Numbered from the stretch's first letter, positions 1 through 12,364 are shown. The stretch: 64,000 nt of DNA from Megamerina dolium (GCA_963854835.1 OY978525.1:2499501-2563500); one strand, 5' to 3'. Numbers and translations are program-made. The notes: generated by a model from the letters alone, not told the origin.

Positions 1-1272
1 TATTTACATACAGTTAGTTTGAAAAGTTTCGTTAATTCTCAAGTTATACATCAAAACAGCATCGAACTGCAATGAACTTTGAAGCCACAATTAAAACATA
101 TTAGAATTGTATTTCTTGCTATCTACTACCACCTACTACAGTACAAATAAGGAAATCTTAAATAAATTTTGTTATTTTTTCCATGGTGAGATTAAATTTT
201 CACAGAGAATATTGCCTTCAAAGTGATCGCAATTTAAAATTACAGCTGATTGTTTAATTTAGATCAATGTTGCATTTTTTATTTTTTGTTTTTGGTTTTT
301 GCTTAATTGAAAATTTTTGCTAACTAAAAATAATAAAACAAAATTTTAAAAAATTATGAACTAGAGCATGGAAATACCAAAAAAAATAAACCACAAATTC
401 TTTTGTCCCCATTGCTATTTAATCACTCATTTATTAATTTTCTTTTGAATTTCAATTTTTAATCACATTCTTTTTCTTACCTCTATTCGAACTACCTTTC
501 ACGAAATGAATGAAAGCCTAAAATTATGTCACACAAATGAGACAATAACTAGGTAGCGAGCTATTTATTTATTGTGGTGGTGGTGGTGGTGGTTGGTTGT
601 GTGCTTGCCAAAAATACTTTTAACATAAGCTGCCATTTTACTGATGCTATTGTTGTAGTGCCTTTGACGTTGTCGTTATCACAACAATGCCAAACTAAAG
701 CAACATAAGATACAAAATCATATATATGCATATAGTCAATAAACTAACACAGCTACTGCATTTACATAGATAGAACTATGGTTGGCTATTAGTACTGCTG
801 TTGATGCGGTTCGGTCTCCTTTCTTATGTGTCTAATAAAATACTTTTATGTATTAATATTTGCATGCTTATCGCTTAAAAGCCTGCCTCAATGTACTCAC
901 ACAAATACATATGCACATATTATAAATGGCAACAGATAATATTGCATATTATTGGGCGGTTTTTGGCTTTAGTCTAGCTGACTTGAATTAGATACTCTTA
1001 TATGTACTTGTGTTGTGTTGTATAGTAGATTGTTGTTGCTGCTCTTATTATTATAGATAATAATAAGCAAAACTTTTATATAAATATGCATTATCTTGGC
1101 ACCATTTCTACTGGCGCTCTGTCCCTCCAGTGTGTTTCTCTTTCAGTGTACACAAAAAGTATGCCAATATATTTTTAGTTAATGTTGTATGATTTTTTTT
1201 ATTTTTATTTTTATGTTTTCATTGCTAAATATATATATTCTTTTTTCTTTCTTACTATTTCCGCTTTATTAG
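1..1272 (+). other. Upstream intron sequence of the Mmp2-like gene
   Basis: I see no coding sequence in this AT-rich stretch. It ends in a pyrimidine-rich run and the acceptor TTTATTAG at 1265-1272, directly before the first recognisable exon. A GGT microsatellite lies at about 574-595. The frame entering the exon has a stop (TAG) made by the acceptor itself, so the reading frame cannot continue upstream and this must be intron. Confidence 0.7.
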
Positions 1273-1374
1273 TACAATTACCTGATGGAGTTTGATTACT
1301 TACCCAAATCCGATATAGAGACTGGTGCTTTACGTACGGAAGAGCAGTTGAAGGATGCAATCAGAAATTTGCAA
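1273..1374 (+). CDS. Mmp2: Mmp2-like matrix metalloproteinase, propeptide exon (34 codons)
   Basis: This exon encodes 34 residues starting YNYLMEFDYLPKSD and ending AIRNLQ, in phase 0 at both ends. That is the conserved propeptide segment of matrix metalloproteinases: a 'YL..FGYL'-type helix, then a 'lr.aI..lQ' helix that packs over the catalytic cleft. The motif 'ETGALRTEEQLKDAI' resembles dipteran Mmp2 more than Mmp1. Splice signals are clear: TTTATTAG before it and CAA|GTAAGT after it. Secreted or GPI-anchored Mmp2 cleaves basement-membrane and matrix proteins in tissue remodelling (family knowledge). Signal peptide and earlier propeptide exons lie before the window. MMP family assignment is strong; Mmp2 rather than another fly MMP is an inference. 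Confidence 0.82.
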
Positions 1375-1463
1375 GTAAGTTAACTTTTGCCATACTTAGA
1401 TGTTTGGATTATTAAACGTTTAGAATTTCAATGTAATCTTTATGCATTTTTCCACCATCATAG
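1375..1463 (+). other. Short intron between the two propeptide exons
   Basis: An 89-nt intron with a consensus GTAAGT donor and an ATCATAG acceptor preceded by TTTTTCCACCATCATAG. It is phase 0 and joins ...NLQ to RFGN..., which gives an uninterrupted MMP propeptide reading. Confidence 0.8.
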
Positions 1464-1654
1464 CGCTTTGGCAACATTCCAATTACCGGCGAAATTGATA
1501 CGGCCACACGTAAGCTTATTATGAAGCCGCGTTGTGGTGTTGGCGACAATAGTCAAACGAATAACTTTTCACCGGATAATCTTCAACATGGGAATCGCGT
1601 GAAACGTTATGTGCTGCAAGGACCAAAATGGGATAAGACAGATTTAACATGGAG
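1464..1654 (+). CDS. Mmp2: Mmp2-like matrix metalloproteinase, cysteine-switch exon (63 codons + 2 nt)
   Basis: The exon encodes 63 full codons beginning RFGNIPITGEIDTAT. Residues 22-28 are PRCGVGD, the MMP cysteine switch; its Cys (codon 1533-1535) would hold the catalytic zinc and keep the zymogen latent. Residues 45-48 are RVKR (1596-1607), a furin-type site expected to release the propeptide, as in furin-activated MMPs. The mature chain then starts YVLQGPKWDKTDLTW, matching the N-terminus of MMP catalytic domains. The exon ends AG|GTAAGT in phase 2, so the next codon (Arg or Ser) is completed by the following exon. No frameshift or stop is present and codon use is less AT-biased than the surroundings, so this is a live exon. 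No HExxH zinc-binding exon is visible in the rest of the window. Confidence 0.88.
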
Positions 1655-1980
1655 GTAAGTCTAATGCATATGCATTTTCTATTGCTAGTGTACTATTTTT
1701 TTGTGAAAGTGCCGAAAAGTATGCTAAAAGAAAAATAATGTGTGGCCATGAATGCAAAGCTGTAATTCTGTTAACACGTTGACTGCCACACACATTTAGT
1801 TTTTATAATTTTCGGATTTGCGTCGATCAATGACGCTTTGACGAAGAATGACGCTTTTCGATTATAAATTGCACAACAAAAATTCTAAATATAAAATATA
1901 AAATATTTTAATAATTTATCAATATATATTTGTACTTTTCTAATTTAAATAATATTTAAATATAAAAACTAGAGCTAAGC
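1655..1980 (+). other. Start of the long Mmp2 intron
   Basis: The donor GTAAGT lies at 1655-1660. A slightly GC-richer patch follows at about 1772-1855, beginning TTAACACGTTGACTGCC and containing repeated TGACGCTTT. It looks like a degraded transposon terminus, but I cannot name the family. Confidence 0.5.
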
Positions 1981-2230
1981 GATTAATCGTTTAGTCGAAG
2001 CAGCTGTTTAATCGAATATTCGATTAATCTGAATTTTGATTAATCAATTAATTTGATTTAAATTAACTAGTCTACTTTGTATTGGAAAAAAGTATTAGAA
2101 ATATTTTGAATATTTTATTTGAATAATTTTATTCTGATTAAATAAAACTTTGATTAATCGAATAATTTCAATTAATTCTTGAATATTCAAAATCAGAGTT
2201 ATTCGAATAATTTCTTATTCGCATACAGAA
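1975..2230. repeat. ATTAATCGAAT-rich palindromic tract
   Basis: The tract is dense in GATTAATCGAAT-like words on both strands, including the perfect 20-bp palindrome TTAATCGAATATTCGATTAA at 2008-2027. It may be a homopurine-free simple repeat or a cluster of TAAT-type homeodomain sites; sequence alone does not decide. Confidence 0.5.
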
Positions 2231-3936
2231 TATTTAATCTTAACTTAATTTAAACTAAATATTTATGCTAGGCTCTCCGAAAAACCTATTTTTGAGGAAT
2301 TGAAAATTGGAGATTAGAAGTTGGTCTGTTGGGTCTGTTTAGCTGACCACTAAGATATGCATTCTTACAAATAAATTTAAGACCGGATCAAATAAATCAC
2401 AAAGCACAAATTATTCATTCAAATTCATCAAGTCTCAAGGCAATCTCACTCAATTTAACCATTACACCTTTTGATAATATTTTCTTTGGAGTACCTTGAG
2501 TTTTTTTAACGAAATCGTTTGATCTTTTAAATTATGTTAATCGGTCATATTATATGAGTTTTGAAAACAGGAACAAGACTGACCGTGACCATAAGTGGTA
2601 AATACTGTTGCTGTTTGATGATATACAATATATTGTATTGATATTTTAAATTCAATCACAATGAGAGGGGCAGACACAGTCATAGTGCAAAATTCGCTGA
2701 TTATTTTTTGAAAGATGTCGTATTTTTTACGAATGCTTTCTCTGAAATGCATTATATTATTTAATTTCAATAATATTATTTATCTGCTGAGTGAACAATT
2801 CCGAGAATATAACAAAAAGATGAAACCAGCGACAAGAACTAAATTTTTCGCCGACCTTGACGAGATTTTTTGGGTATCATTTCGTTTGGCAACCTGTAGT
2901 TCGATTAGATTTACAAACGCAACTTCTACTATCCGTAACAACATGTGCGCTGTATAAGGAGGTTGAAATTCACTCGATGTTGTATGTATGTCTTCAATCG
3001 ATTTTAAATCCATCGTTTCTGTGATAAATATACGAAGAATTATTGTCATTTCCACACAATTTGTGAAAAAAAAAAAATAATTAACCCGCCCTAATGTATA
3101 TCGACTTGAGAAATTCATCCAATTTACATTTAATACAAATTCATACTATCCACTTGTACTTATCTACCAAAAGAAACACGTTCATTGAATAGTTTTCTTT
3201 TAATAATATTCAATATATTTTGCACGTAGCACACCGATTAATTACAAATTGAAATTGTCGAACATTATTTGTGTATTTTCTTTTTACATCCATTCGCAAT
3301 GCAAGTATAAAATTATGCCTAAAAGTATGCTGCACGTCGAAGTCAACGAATTATGTGCTTTAATATTAAGTTCAGCCTAAAAGTATGTTGGATATAAGTG
3401 CTGAGAGTCATTGATGCAGTTCAGTGAAGTGAAAAAGCATTAGAATGTACGAGTTATATGCAATAAGCAAATAAATGAACAAAAGAGTACTGTGTATTAA
3501 CTAAAAAGAAGAAATTGCAATTAATTTTTCATCATTTTTCTTTTTTACTATTGCTGTTGTTGTTTTTATTTTATTGAATTTTTTTTTTTTGCACAATAAA
3601 AATGATTCTACTTCTATCTACTATAATATTGCTGCTGCTGCTACTGTCATGCTATCGTTTTTATTAATTAAACATTGTCATTTGCGCCATTTTAATTTCT
3701 GCTTCATAATTTTTAAACATGCCCTCTTACTAGTTTTCTTCTTTTTCTTCTTCTATATCATCTCTTCTTCGTCTCGTGATACACACTGCAAATGTCTTTG
3801 GGATATATGGATATACTCGCGTATAAATGCGTGTACATTTTAAGAATGGCAACAATTTTGCTGCGCGTTTTAGCTTCATGTTGTTGTTGTTAAGTAATTT
3901 GCTTACTTGCAGTGTTGCTCTTTTCTTATGCTTGTC

Positions 3937-3975
<39 letters not shown>

Positions 3976-5077
3976 GTATGTAAGTAGTTGAGTTGTTATA
4001 TTGTACATCTTCTCTCTATATCACCCTCGTTACTGTCGCGCTCTTCTATCAATTTGTATACAATTTTCAATTAATTCCAATGTCAAAGTGAGCGTGACAT
4101 GTTAATTTTGATTTTTATGTACAATTTTATGAAAATTTCAAAATTTATATACCAGAGCTACGACGGCATCATCGCAGGCATTCCCATTCCCTGCTACATA
4201 TTATATGAAGCTAAGCAAGGGTTGCAATTTGTTGTTTTCAACATCGTCGTCGTCGTCCTTGTTCACAGAGCCATAAGTGCGTTTTTATGCAAAATAAATT
4301 ATTACGATTTTTTATCCGTCTTCAATATGCGGGTTCTGATTTAATTTAACTCTCCGTATTTTGTATTTTCCATCAATTTCTCATCGTACGCTATGTTTAT
4401 TAGAGTGGGCGTATATAGTTTTTCTGCAACATTTTAAATATGTGCACTCGCCAGCCATCCAATCCATTATACTTGACTGGCACTGGGCAAGCTCATATTA
4501 AAGCTTTAGAGTTCATTAAACATTTCGCGCCAAATTGAATTTTATGTTAGCTGCCACTATGGCTATTGCTGCTGCTGTTGCTGGGGTTAGAGCGCATGGA
4601 TTTTAAACTGATTGCAAGCAGATTGCGTTGGTGGATTGCTTTTCATCTTGCATATTCTGCCATGATATTCGCAGTAAATATGAATATATTTTATTTTATT
4701 TTGTAAATATAAGTATTGCAATAAAATGATGTAATTCGTGTTTGCTATCGCTTGTATTTATTGCAGCAATTTAGATTGTTTGGATATTGCATATTATTTT
4801 GTATAAATTTAAATATCTTGTAGCTGTAAATATTTACTTGATATTGCAAATTTGCTGTGCTGAATCTTAGAAGTTTGCTGAATTAGCTCGAAACCTGAAT
4901 TATGCATGTCTGATCAACCGAACACACAATCTGCTAGAAAATCAAAAATTTATTCCTATAAACAATGCCCATCTGTCGGCAGACATTTGTCAATTCTTTC
5001 AATAATTAATAAAATGTGCCATGAAAAAAAGTTCTATACGATTTTTGTCTCTATACTTAGGCAAAATAATGTGACAA
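2231..5077 (+). other. AT-rich intron, no recognised gene
   Basis: No coding gene is supported here. The stretch contains an uninterrupted 112-codon minus-strand reading frame at 2780-3118 (see findings), two near copies of CCTAAAAGTATG about 60 bp apart near 3320 and 3375, T-rich tracts at 3540-3590 and the TTA microsatellite at 3938-3975. A moderately GC-richer patch at 4440-4640 (CACTCGCCAGCCATCCAATCC onward) looks non-repetitive and could be conserved intron sequence. Confidence 0.4.
3938..3975. repeat. (TTA)n microsatellite
   Basis: About a dozen uninterrupted TTA/ATT units. Runs of N or I in the translated frames here are artefacts of the repeat. Confidence 0.9.
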
Positions 5078-5165
5078 GAATTTAGCCGGAATCGAAATCG
5101 ACTTCTCTTCCAATGCTGTCTGAATTTAGCCGGAATCGAAATCGACTTCTCTTCCAATGCTGTCT
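5078..5165. repeat. Exact 44-bp tandem duplication
   Basis: Two identical 44-bp units (5078-5121 and 5122-5165) start GAATTTAGCCGGAATCG and end CAATGCTGTCT. A truncated third unit begins GAATTT. The perfect identity suggests a recent slippage event in otherwise decayed DNA. Confidence 0.92.
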
Positions 5166-5805
5166 GAATTTGACCTCCACGACGGGAATGAAAGTGAAAC
5201 TCAGCTAAGGGTTTTCAAAATTACAAATGTATCAATCCATTTATTTGGATGCGTTCGGCGTTTTGTTCTCCTCTCCGAAGGTTAGGCTGTTCAAATCCGA
5301 CATATCCTCTGTACAACTCTATGGCATGATCTGTACAAATTTGTAACTTATCATGGCAATAACAAAAAAAAAAAAACTTCATGCCTTCATAAACTCGTGT
5401 CATAGAATTATATTTAAGTTTGTTTTGTACTCATGCTACATCAGGAGAGGCGTTTGTTAACTGAACCCAAATTTTGACAATCTGCCTAACAAAAAAAAAA
5501 GTTTTAATTTTGTTAATTTATAGAATTTTCTCACAAGGAATTAAAAATGGAAAAAAGAAACCTCCTAGTCTTTCAGTTTTTACAACCATTATAAAAGCAA
5601 AAATTTCATAGGAGATACTCCCTTCCCCTCTAAATGTTTGAAAACGGAGGCTAAGAATATTCGAAGAAGAAGATACAGAAGAAAAATTAATGGCGATCAG
5701 TCAAAATATATATTTCACTCCACTGAAATTGAACATTTTGATTTATTTTTAATTGATTTTTACATCCTTTTTATAGGACAGCCTCTCTAGGAAGTAGACT
5801 TAATT
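5166..5805 (+). other. Intron sequence between duplication and SINE
   Basis: A GC-richer patch at 5160-5345 contains a minus-strand open frame with no recognisable domain. It may be old transposon sequence, with AT-rich filler after it. Confidence 0.3.
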
Positions 5806-6192
5806 GGTAGGTTAGGTTAGGTTAGGTTATTGTGACTGCGCTCCCTCTGAGAGGACACACTTACGCCGGAAAGGCCCATTGTGATACCACTGAGCTTCTC
5901 TTCAAATAATGTTGTGCCTGTTACATTTGGATAGGATTATTAGCCGTTTCTGAACGCAAAACCCTTGTAACATCACTTTAATTTATTAGGTGTAAAGCTC
6001 ATTTAAGAAGCAATTTTGGCAAATTATTACTGCCAGAAAAATTTCCAATTGCTTGCCGACAAGTGGGCACCGTTCAAAAGAAAAATCTTTTCGATATTAA
6101 TTTCTTCTAATCCATCAGCCGGGGATTGAACTCACGACCTACAGATTAGAAGGCCAACGCACTAACTAACCACTGAGCTACGGCACCCACTC
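5806..6192 (-). mobile_element. tRNA-derived SINE, minus orientation, TTAGG-like tail
   Basis: Read on the minus strand, the element starts near 6190 with GGGTGCCGTAGCTCAGTGG, a tRNA-like head. Box A (TAGCTCAGTGG) lies at 6170-6180 and box B (GAGTTCAATCC) at 6123-6133, the split polymerase III promoter of tRNA genes. A tRNA-unrelated body follows. The 3' end is a run of AACCT units at 5806-5829, seen on the plus strand as GGTTAGGTTAGGTTAGG. It has no intact acceptor stem or CCA-ready end, so it is a SINE rather than a tRNA gene. A relative in plus orientation lies at 56330-56597. Confidence 0.75.
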
Positions 6193-8380
6193 CAGACAAT
6201 TGGTGAGTTTGATCAGAAAACAATTTACGGACCAGATATTAATAGAGGTTGGTCGATCTTGGTGGGAGTGAATTGGGCGAGAATTTACGTTCTTATAAAA
6301 TTCATGCAAATTACTCCCAGGATGCTCTTAAAGAGGAAAAATGTATAATCGTCCGCCATGACTTCTATATTTCCAATATTTTTTCCTTACATACTTATGT
6401 TCTGAGTCCATTCCTAAAGGAGATCTCGTTTTTCTCGGTATTTTTTTCCACGAAAAAAAATACTCAAAATATTCTAGAAGTTATGGTTTTCAATAAACCA
6501 AGCTGGAATGTTCCCGAGTTGATTTTAGCGAGTGTTGGTTCTAAAGGAGTTACATTGACATCTCAATTATATTTTCTGATCTTCACGCAATGATTGAATT
6601 CGGAAACATTGTCAAATATGAATATCCTTTGACAAATAATATTTTAATTTTTAACTGCATAAATAATAAGCTCGAACGTCAGAGTACAAAGGAAGCACCA
6701 AAGGAAAAATATTATTGTCAATATTTTCAAATTCCATTTACATTCAAAATTTGTGTCTCTCAGTGATATGATTCCATATATATATATATATATATATTCA
6801 TTAATCTTTAATATTTACTTTAAACATTTAATTAAAAGAGTGTAGGTTAAATACAATTGAACTATAAATTCTTATACATCAATAGTATCGTTGAAGATTT
6901 GCTATTTGAAATAATGAAGCTCTACTATGAAGATCTACAACTAACTATAAGAAACAATCTTACTTTCGCGCTTGATTAAATTTCAAACATGATTTCACAC
7001 CAAATTTGTGCAAATTACCAATATCCTTGAGCTTTATTCATATACTATACTACATAGTATATGTGTATGTAACACTAGCAGTAACAGCTTGTTGTAATAC
7101 AATAGTATCGACTAACATTTTGTGATATTAAATAATTGAAAATTATATATAAGCGTAAGCTAGTTACAGACATTTGAATGCATATGTGTATCAACCAGCA
7201 TTATATAGTATAGCTCGTATGTATTTGTGTTTATTTAAGGGACACTTTTAAGTCAATTATTAGGTATGTACATCGTAGTTATTGAATTGCATGCAACAGT
7301 TTCCTTTTATATGGTATACCATTGTAAATGAAGATACTACGTACAGTCGAATGCATACCATCTTACATACATAGCCAGCATTTCAACTACACGTATGATT
7401 GTTCATTTGTATTTGTATACTTTTAGTGGTGTCCTGCTGTCGTTTGTCCTTTTTCACAAGCGCATCTGTGCGTGCATGCGTACGTGCGTGTGTGTGTGTG
7501 TGTGTGTGTTTGTATTGGCCAATGTGATTATATAGTAATTGTATTGATGTTACTGTTCTGCTTCTGCTGCTGTTGCTGCTTCAGCAATCATCTACTATCT
7601 ACGAGTATTTTTCCTCCCTCAATAATGTTTACATACTTACAACAATATACATATATGAGTATATATATGTACATCGTATATGCATAATTGTTGTTATGTT
7701 GTCGCAGAATTTGCATTTAAATTACAGAGTCAAAACACACATAAACGCACAAATGTACACACACATAGATAAATACTACATACATATATTCTACATATAT
7801 ACATGCTCAATTTAATATACAAAACGCATACACAGTTGCATTATGCCAAATGCAATTACGTGAATTGAAATTGATATTAGCAAGAAGCATATGAACGAGC
7901 ATCGAGCCAGTGAGCGAGCAAGCGAGCGAGCAAAAGAGCGACGACAATTTAATTTAAAATTGTATATGTGTGCGTAAGTATATTTATGTGTGTTGTTGTT
8001 GTTGTTTCACATAAAATGTTGTTAAATGAATTGTGTGTGTGTGTGTGAATGGAGCCTGCTTTGCAGGAAAAAAATGACTAAAGTAGGTGCACCAAAAGAG
8101 GGCATAGGCTCTCGTAATAATGCCACTTGTGAAAATATCGAATTTGCTATAATATTATCTACATTTAACTAAGAAGCATATTGTAATATTTATTTATTTA
8201 ATATTAACGAGGTTGAGAACATTTCAGAATTCAATACGATATTAATTGGACATTGAGTGATCAACATAAAGTGCACTAAAAACCTAAAAAAAAAAAATTA
8301 TACTTATTAGTTAGAACCTCTAATACACAATATTTTGCCCAAAATAGGTTTTCTTTATGAACAAAATATAAAAGAATTCA
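6193..8380 (+). other. AT-rich intron, microsatellites, no gene
   Basis: The stretch contains (TA)n at 6776-6797, (GT)n at 7488-7509, short GT runs near 8035, a GAGC-rich patch at 7895-7940 and many ACATACATATG-type words typical of fly introns. The open frames at 7470-7815 are microsatellite and ACAT artefacts. Confidence 0.5.
7488..7509. repeat. (GT)n microsatellite
   Basis: Eleven GT dinucleotides preceded by a GCGTGCATGCGTACGTGC cryptic extension. Confidence 0.9.
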
Positions 8381-8384
8381 TAAA

Positions 8385-9475
8385 AAAAAAGTTGCATACT
8401 CAAGAGGACATATTTTTGTTTCCTAATTTCTGTGGACTTTTATGTTCTTTGTATAAAGATTTTGGCTGAGGATACCCTAAGGGAAATTTTCCGGCGAATA
8501 ATTTTCTGGAACATTTTAACCCCCTAGAAACCTCCCAAATGCCATTTTATTCAGATTTTCCTAAATGGGAGTCAATATGACCCTTTCGTGGGAGAGCTAA
8601 CGGGTTAAAATATTCTACAAAATTCTTGCTCGTGAAATTTTACTGTATATATCCCAACTACATTTTTCGCTGCGATTTGAATTTTAAAATTGTAAACTTC
8701 ATATGGTCATAAAAACAAGATGCAATATTTGTTTCTTATTTTCTATGGACTTTTATGTTCTTTGTATAAAAATTTTGTCTGAGAATACCCTAAGGGAAAT
8801 TTTCCGGCGAATAATTTTCTGGAACATTTTAACCCCCTAGAAACCTCCCAAATGCCATTTTATTCAGATTTTCCTAAATGGGAGTCAATATGACCCTTTC
8901 GTGGGAGAGCTAACGGGTTAAAATATTCTACAAAATTCTTGCTCGTGAAATTTTACTGTATATATCCGAACTACATTTTTCGCTGCGATTTGAATTTTAA
9001 AATTGTAAACTTCATATGGTCATAAAAACAAGATGCAATATTTGTTTCTTATTTTCTATGGACTTTTATGTTCTTTGTATAAAAATTTTGTCTGAGAATA
9101 CCCTAAGGGAAATTTTCCGGCGAATAATTTTCTGGAACATTTTAACCCCCTAGCAACCTCCCAAATGCCATTTTATTCAGACTTTCCTAAATGGGAGTCA
9201 ATACGACCCTTTTGTGAGAGAGCTAACGGGTTAAAATATTCTAGAAAATTATTTCTCGTGCAATTTTACTATATGTACCCAAATTACATTTTTCGCTGCG
9301 ATATGAATTTTAACTATTTTTTTCGACTTATTCGAAAAAAAACTGAGGCAAATAATTGTAAACTTGGCCTTGGCCTCATGCAAAAAGATTTGGAGGATTT
9401 AATATATGGGTCTAGGTCTATCATCCTAAGTTAAAATCATTTCGCCTCCATAAATACTGTGTCACTGTGTTATTT
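8385..9475 (+). repeat. Family P: 313-bp tandem repeat, three copies, with central palindrome
   Basis: Three head-to-tail copies are phased by the word CCCTAAGGGA at 8475, 8788 and 9101, which gives an exact 313-bp period. Copies 1 and 2 are almost identical; copy 3 is more diverged. Each has a near-palindrome of about 100 bp beginning TTTTAACCC and ending GGGTTAAAA (copy 1: 8514-8610). These arms sit within longer inverted repeats that include AATAATTTTCTGGAACATTTT and its complement. The ends resemble piggyBac-type TTAACCC termini. Downstream sequence to about 9475 matches the ends of the copies at 14.1-14.8 and 52.4-53.1 kb. No coding capacity remains. Confidence 0.75.
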
Positions 9476-9619
9476 TTACACAGGAATCGATGAGTTTGTA
9501 AATGAGCAAAATCGGATGAAAACCATATGTGCCTCTTATAGAAAAGTGTGTTGTTAAAGGTATGTTTTCTCCCGAAAATATAAAGCTTTGAAACTAGAAT
9601 TAGGTATATGAAGTTAGTT

Positions 9620-10210
9620 TTACCATAGGATTAATATATTAAAAATATGTTAAAATGGAATGAAAATTGGGACTACCTCTCATACAAGAGTAAGTTGTTT
9701 GGCGAATGTTTTAACACCTTGTGCCCAACAATGTAAAGATATCAAACTAAAATTTGATGTATAAGGATTTTCTTATCACAGTATTAATATAGCAGCAAAT
9801 GAACGTAATCGAATGAAAACTGCGCCTACCTCCCATACAAAAGTGTACTTTGGAAGGTGTGCTTTCACACTTTGTGCATGAAATTTTAAAGCTATCAAAT
9901 TGAAACTTAGTATATAGAATTATATTTATCAATTAATAGAAATATTTGAAAATGTGAGGAATTGTATGAACAATAAGCCTACTTCCCATATAAACCATAG
10001 CTTTCATATGCATGTTTTTGAATTTTTTTGCATGAAAATTTAAAGTTATTACGCTGAAATTTGGCGCATAACATTATATTTAGTAATAAATGAATTTGCC
10101 CAAAAATAGATAAAATCTGATGAAAACTACGCCTGCCTCTCATAGAAAAATATGTTCTTGACTGCAATTTCGGCACGAATGTATAAAACTATAGCACTGA
10201 AACTCGATAT
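9620..10210 (+). repeat. Family B array (~154-bp monomers), plus orientation
   Basis: Four monomers are phased by the TCCCATACAAA-like box at about 9679, 9831, 9985 and 10139 (spacing 152-154 bp). Each has the order: GAAAAC-CGCCTAC-CTCCCATACAAA box, a TTTTCACACTTTGTGC-like segment, AAATTTAAAGCTATCAA, then GAAATTTGG and an AT-rich stretch. Confidence 0.8.
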
Positions 10211-12360
10211 TGCCGAAGTTAAGGTTTAAATAATTTTTTTTTTCTTTTTTTTTTTGATTGTGCCAATGATCGGAACCACATCACTTTCATATTTTTCTGC
10301 TTCATAGTTCAATTTTTTATAATTTTTTTATTTAATGAAATTTGAATTAGTAACACTAAAATATGAGCTACACATTTGTATTGCCAAAAAGTGCATGAAT
10401 ATAGATATTCTTAAAATATGAAGAATGCATGTCCTTGACTTATTGACACAGAAATCCAAAAAAAAAAAATTATTTTATAACACTCTTCTAAGGTGTCCTT
10501 GTTAAGCGTACATTCAAAAATATTTCCAAGCAGCAATATTACAAATTTTGACAAGTAAATATTTTACAGATATATCCAAAAGTCTCAATAAATATTCTCG
10601 AAAAATGTAGAATTCTCAGAAGGCACTTCCTTCTTCCTTTCTCATAGAACTCCTTTACCAGACTATTATGTTCCTCAGCACGACAAATTGCGAAGTTTTT
10701 TGATCAGAACTCTCTCAGCTCTAATGATAAAGTTTTTATTAGATTTACTTAAAGAAAACACAATAGTTTTTCATATTAAATTTATTATTTATTTGTGCAT
10801 AATTTCAAATATATCCTACACTAGTGCCTTTATAAGGCTCAGTGACAATAATAAATTTCTATCAAAAGCATTCTAAGCTCCTTAAATATACACACACACA
10901 CTTGTATATCTTTATTACAACTCATTAATCATTTGGTAAAGACACCTTCTCATTTGTATTAGGTATCTGGTAACATACTACATACTACTACATACATACA
11001 TACTACAACTAGTAATGTGACAAAAGATAATGCCCCCAGCAATAGTGAAGACCACATCACGATGAAGAATAAACGAACGATTTAGATGAATGGTAAAGAA
11101 GTGAACAAGAAAAATAATAACAATAGCACATAGGCGACAAACTATACACATAGTATCATACATATATCTTACACAAACCACATAGGGCAACACGCAAAAT
11201 TAGAGCACAAATATGTAGAAGCACACATACACAGCCACACTCACTAATATGTACTCATATGTATGTACATATATTGTATGTACATATTTGCGCTATCAAA
11301 ATGCACAACAACAAGTGTAGAAAATCTGGACAAACATTAGCAGCAACACACACAAGTTGCCTGGTCTATCTATCTATCTATCTATCCATTCATCCGCAGA
11401 AATCAGATGATGGAATGACGTTAAGGATTCCCTTTTTGCAAATAAATCCATGCTGTTGAGTGTGAGTGGCAACGCAGCATTACGATATCACACACGTGTA
11501 TGAAGGATATAAGGTGTATAGCATAGAAATTGCTACATGAATTTTCGATAAATTAAATTCTGTTTTTCATCGGTTAGTATTTGCCATGGAGGACAGTCTC
11601 TGAAAGAGCTATTGTGACAAAGCTTAAAAGAAGAGTTTTCCCAACACTTTTGCACAATATGGAATTGAATTTAAAAGTGTTTTGAAATGATTTTTAAACA
11701 ATTGAATAGACAATTTCTGAAATCTTGTTGTTTTTCTATCACATACCCTTTATGACATCATTTCAACTTTACACAACAGATGGGTTGGCGTGAAAAATAC
11801 CAAAACGACGTGGCATTGTATAACAGCGAATGGCTAATAGAAATCATCAAAATCTCTAGCATCAAATGAGAATTGAAATATATTTACTTAGAACATACAA
11901 CAATACTCATACATATGCGACATAGAATAAGAAGACAATTTCATGACCAATAATCGAGTTGTTTTTAGTTCGAAAGGAAGGAAGTCATTTGGAAGAAATA
12001 ATTTATATGAAATAAATTGTGTGAGTATGTGTTAGTGCGTTTGTTAAGATATACTATAAGTATATAAGCATCATATCATTAGCAATCGTTTCGATATTGG
12101 TATATGTATAATATATATACCGGATTTAATGTGATGTGTCGCAAAATGGAGTATTAGCTATGTAAAAGTGTTCACATTAGAAAAATGTGAATTTGTTTAT
12201 TCAATGGAGATTGTCGTTAATATATTTAATAGTTTATTATATTGGTTGGATGGATTTTCGATGGGTGGGGTGTTCTTTGGTAAATCGTTTTTATTAATCG
12301 CTTAATTCCAGACGACTCATTCGACCAGAGTGATTAGTTTCGTTAATAGATATGTGGTGA
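10211..12360 (+). other. AT-rich intron, no gene
   Basis: No coding gene is seen. There are A- and T-runs near 10230-10250 and 10460, and a (TCTA)n microsatellite at 11365-11387. A block at 11760-12060 is less repetitive and may be ancestral intron. Confidence 0.45.
11365..11387. repeat. (TCTA)n microsatellite
   Basis: Five to six TCTA units end in TCCATTCATCC. Confidence 0.85.
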
Positions 12361-12364
12361 GATT

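Noticed and set aside
5806..5830. GGTTAGG repeats read as a telomere or interstitial telomere
   Set aside because: Only a few units, flanked by a polymerase III-type SINE body, and the same tail ends a second SINE; flies do not use TTAGG telomeres.
6120..6192. tRNA gene on the minus strand
   Set aside because: Boxes A and B are present, but the acceptor stem does not close and a SINE body with repeat tail follows.
7261..7275. Second ratchet point (TTATTAG|GTATGT)
   Set aside because: No pyrimidine tract before it and a weak donor; AG|GT words of this quality are expected by chance.
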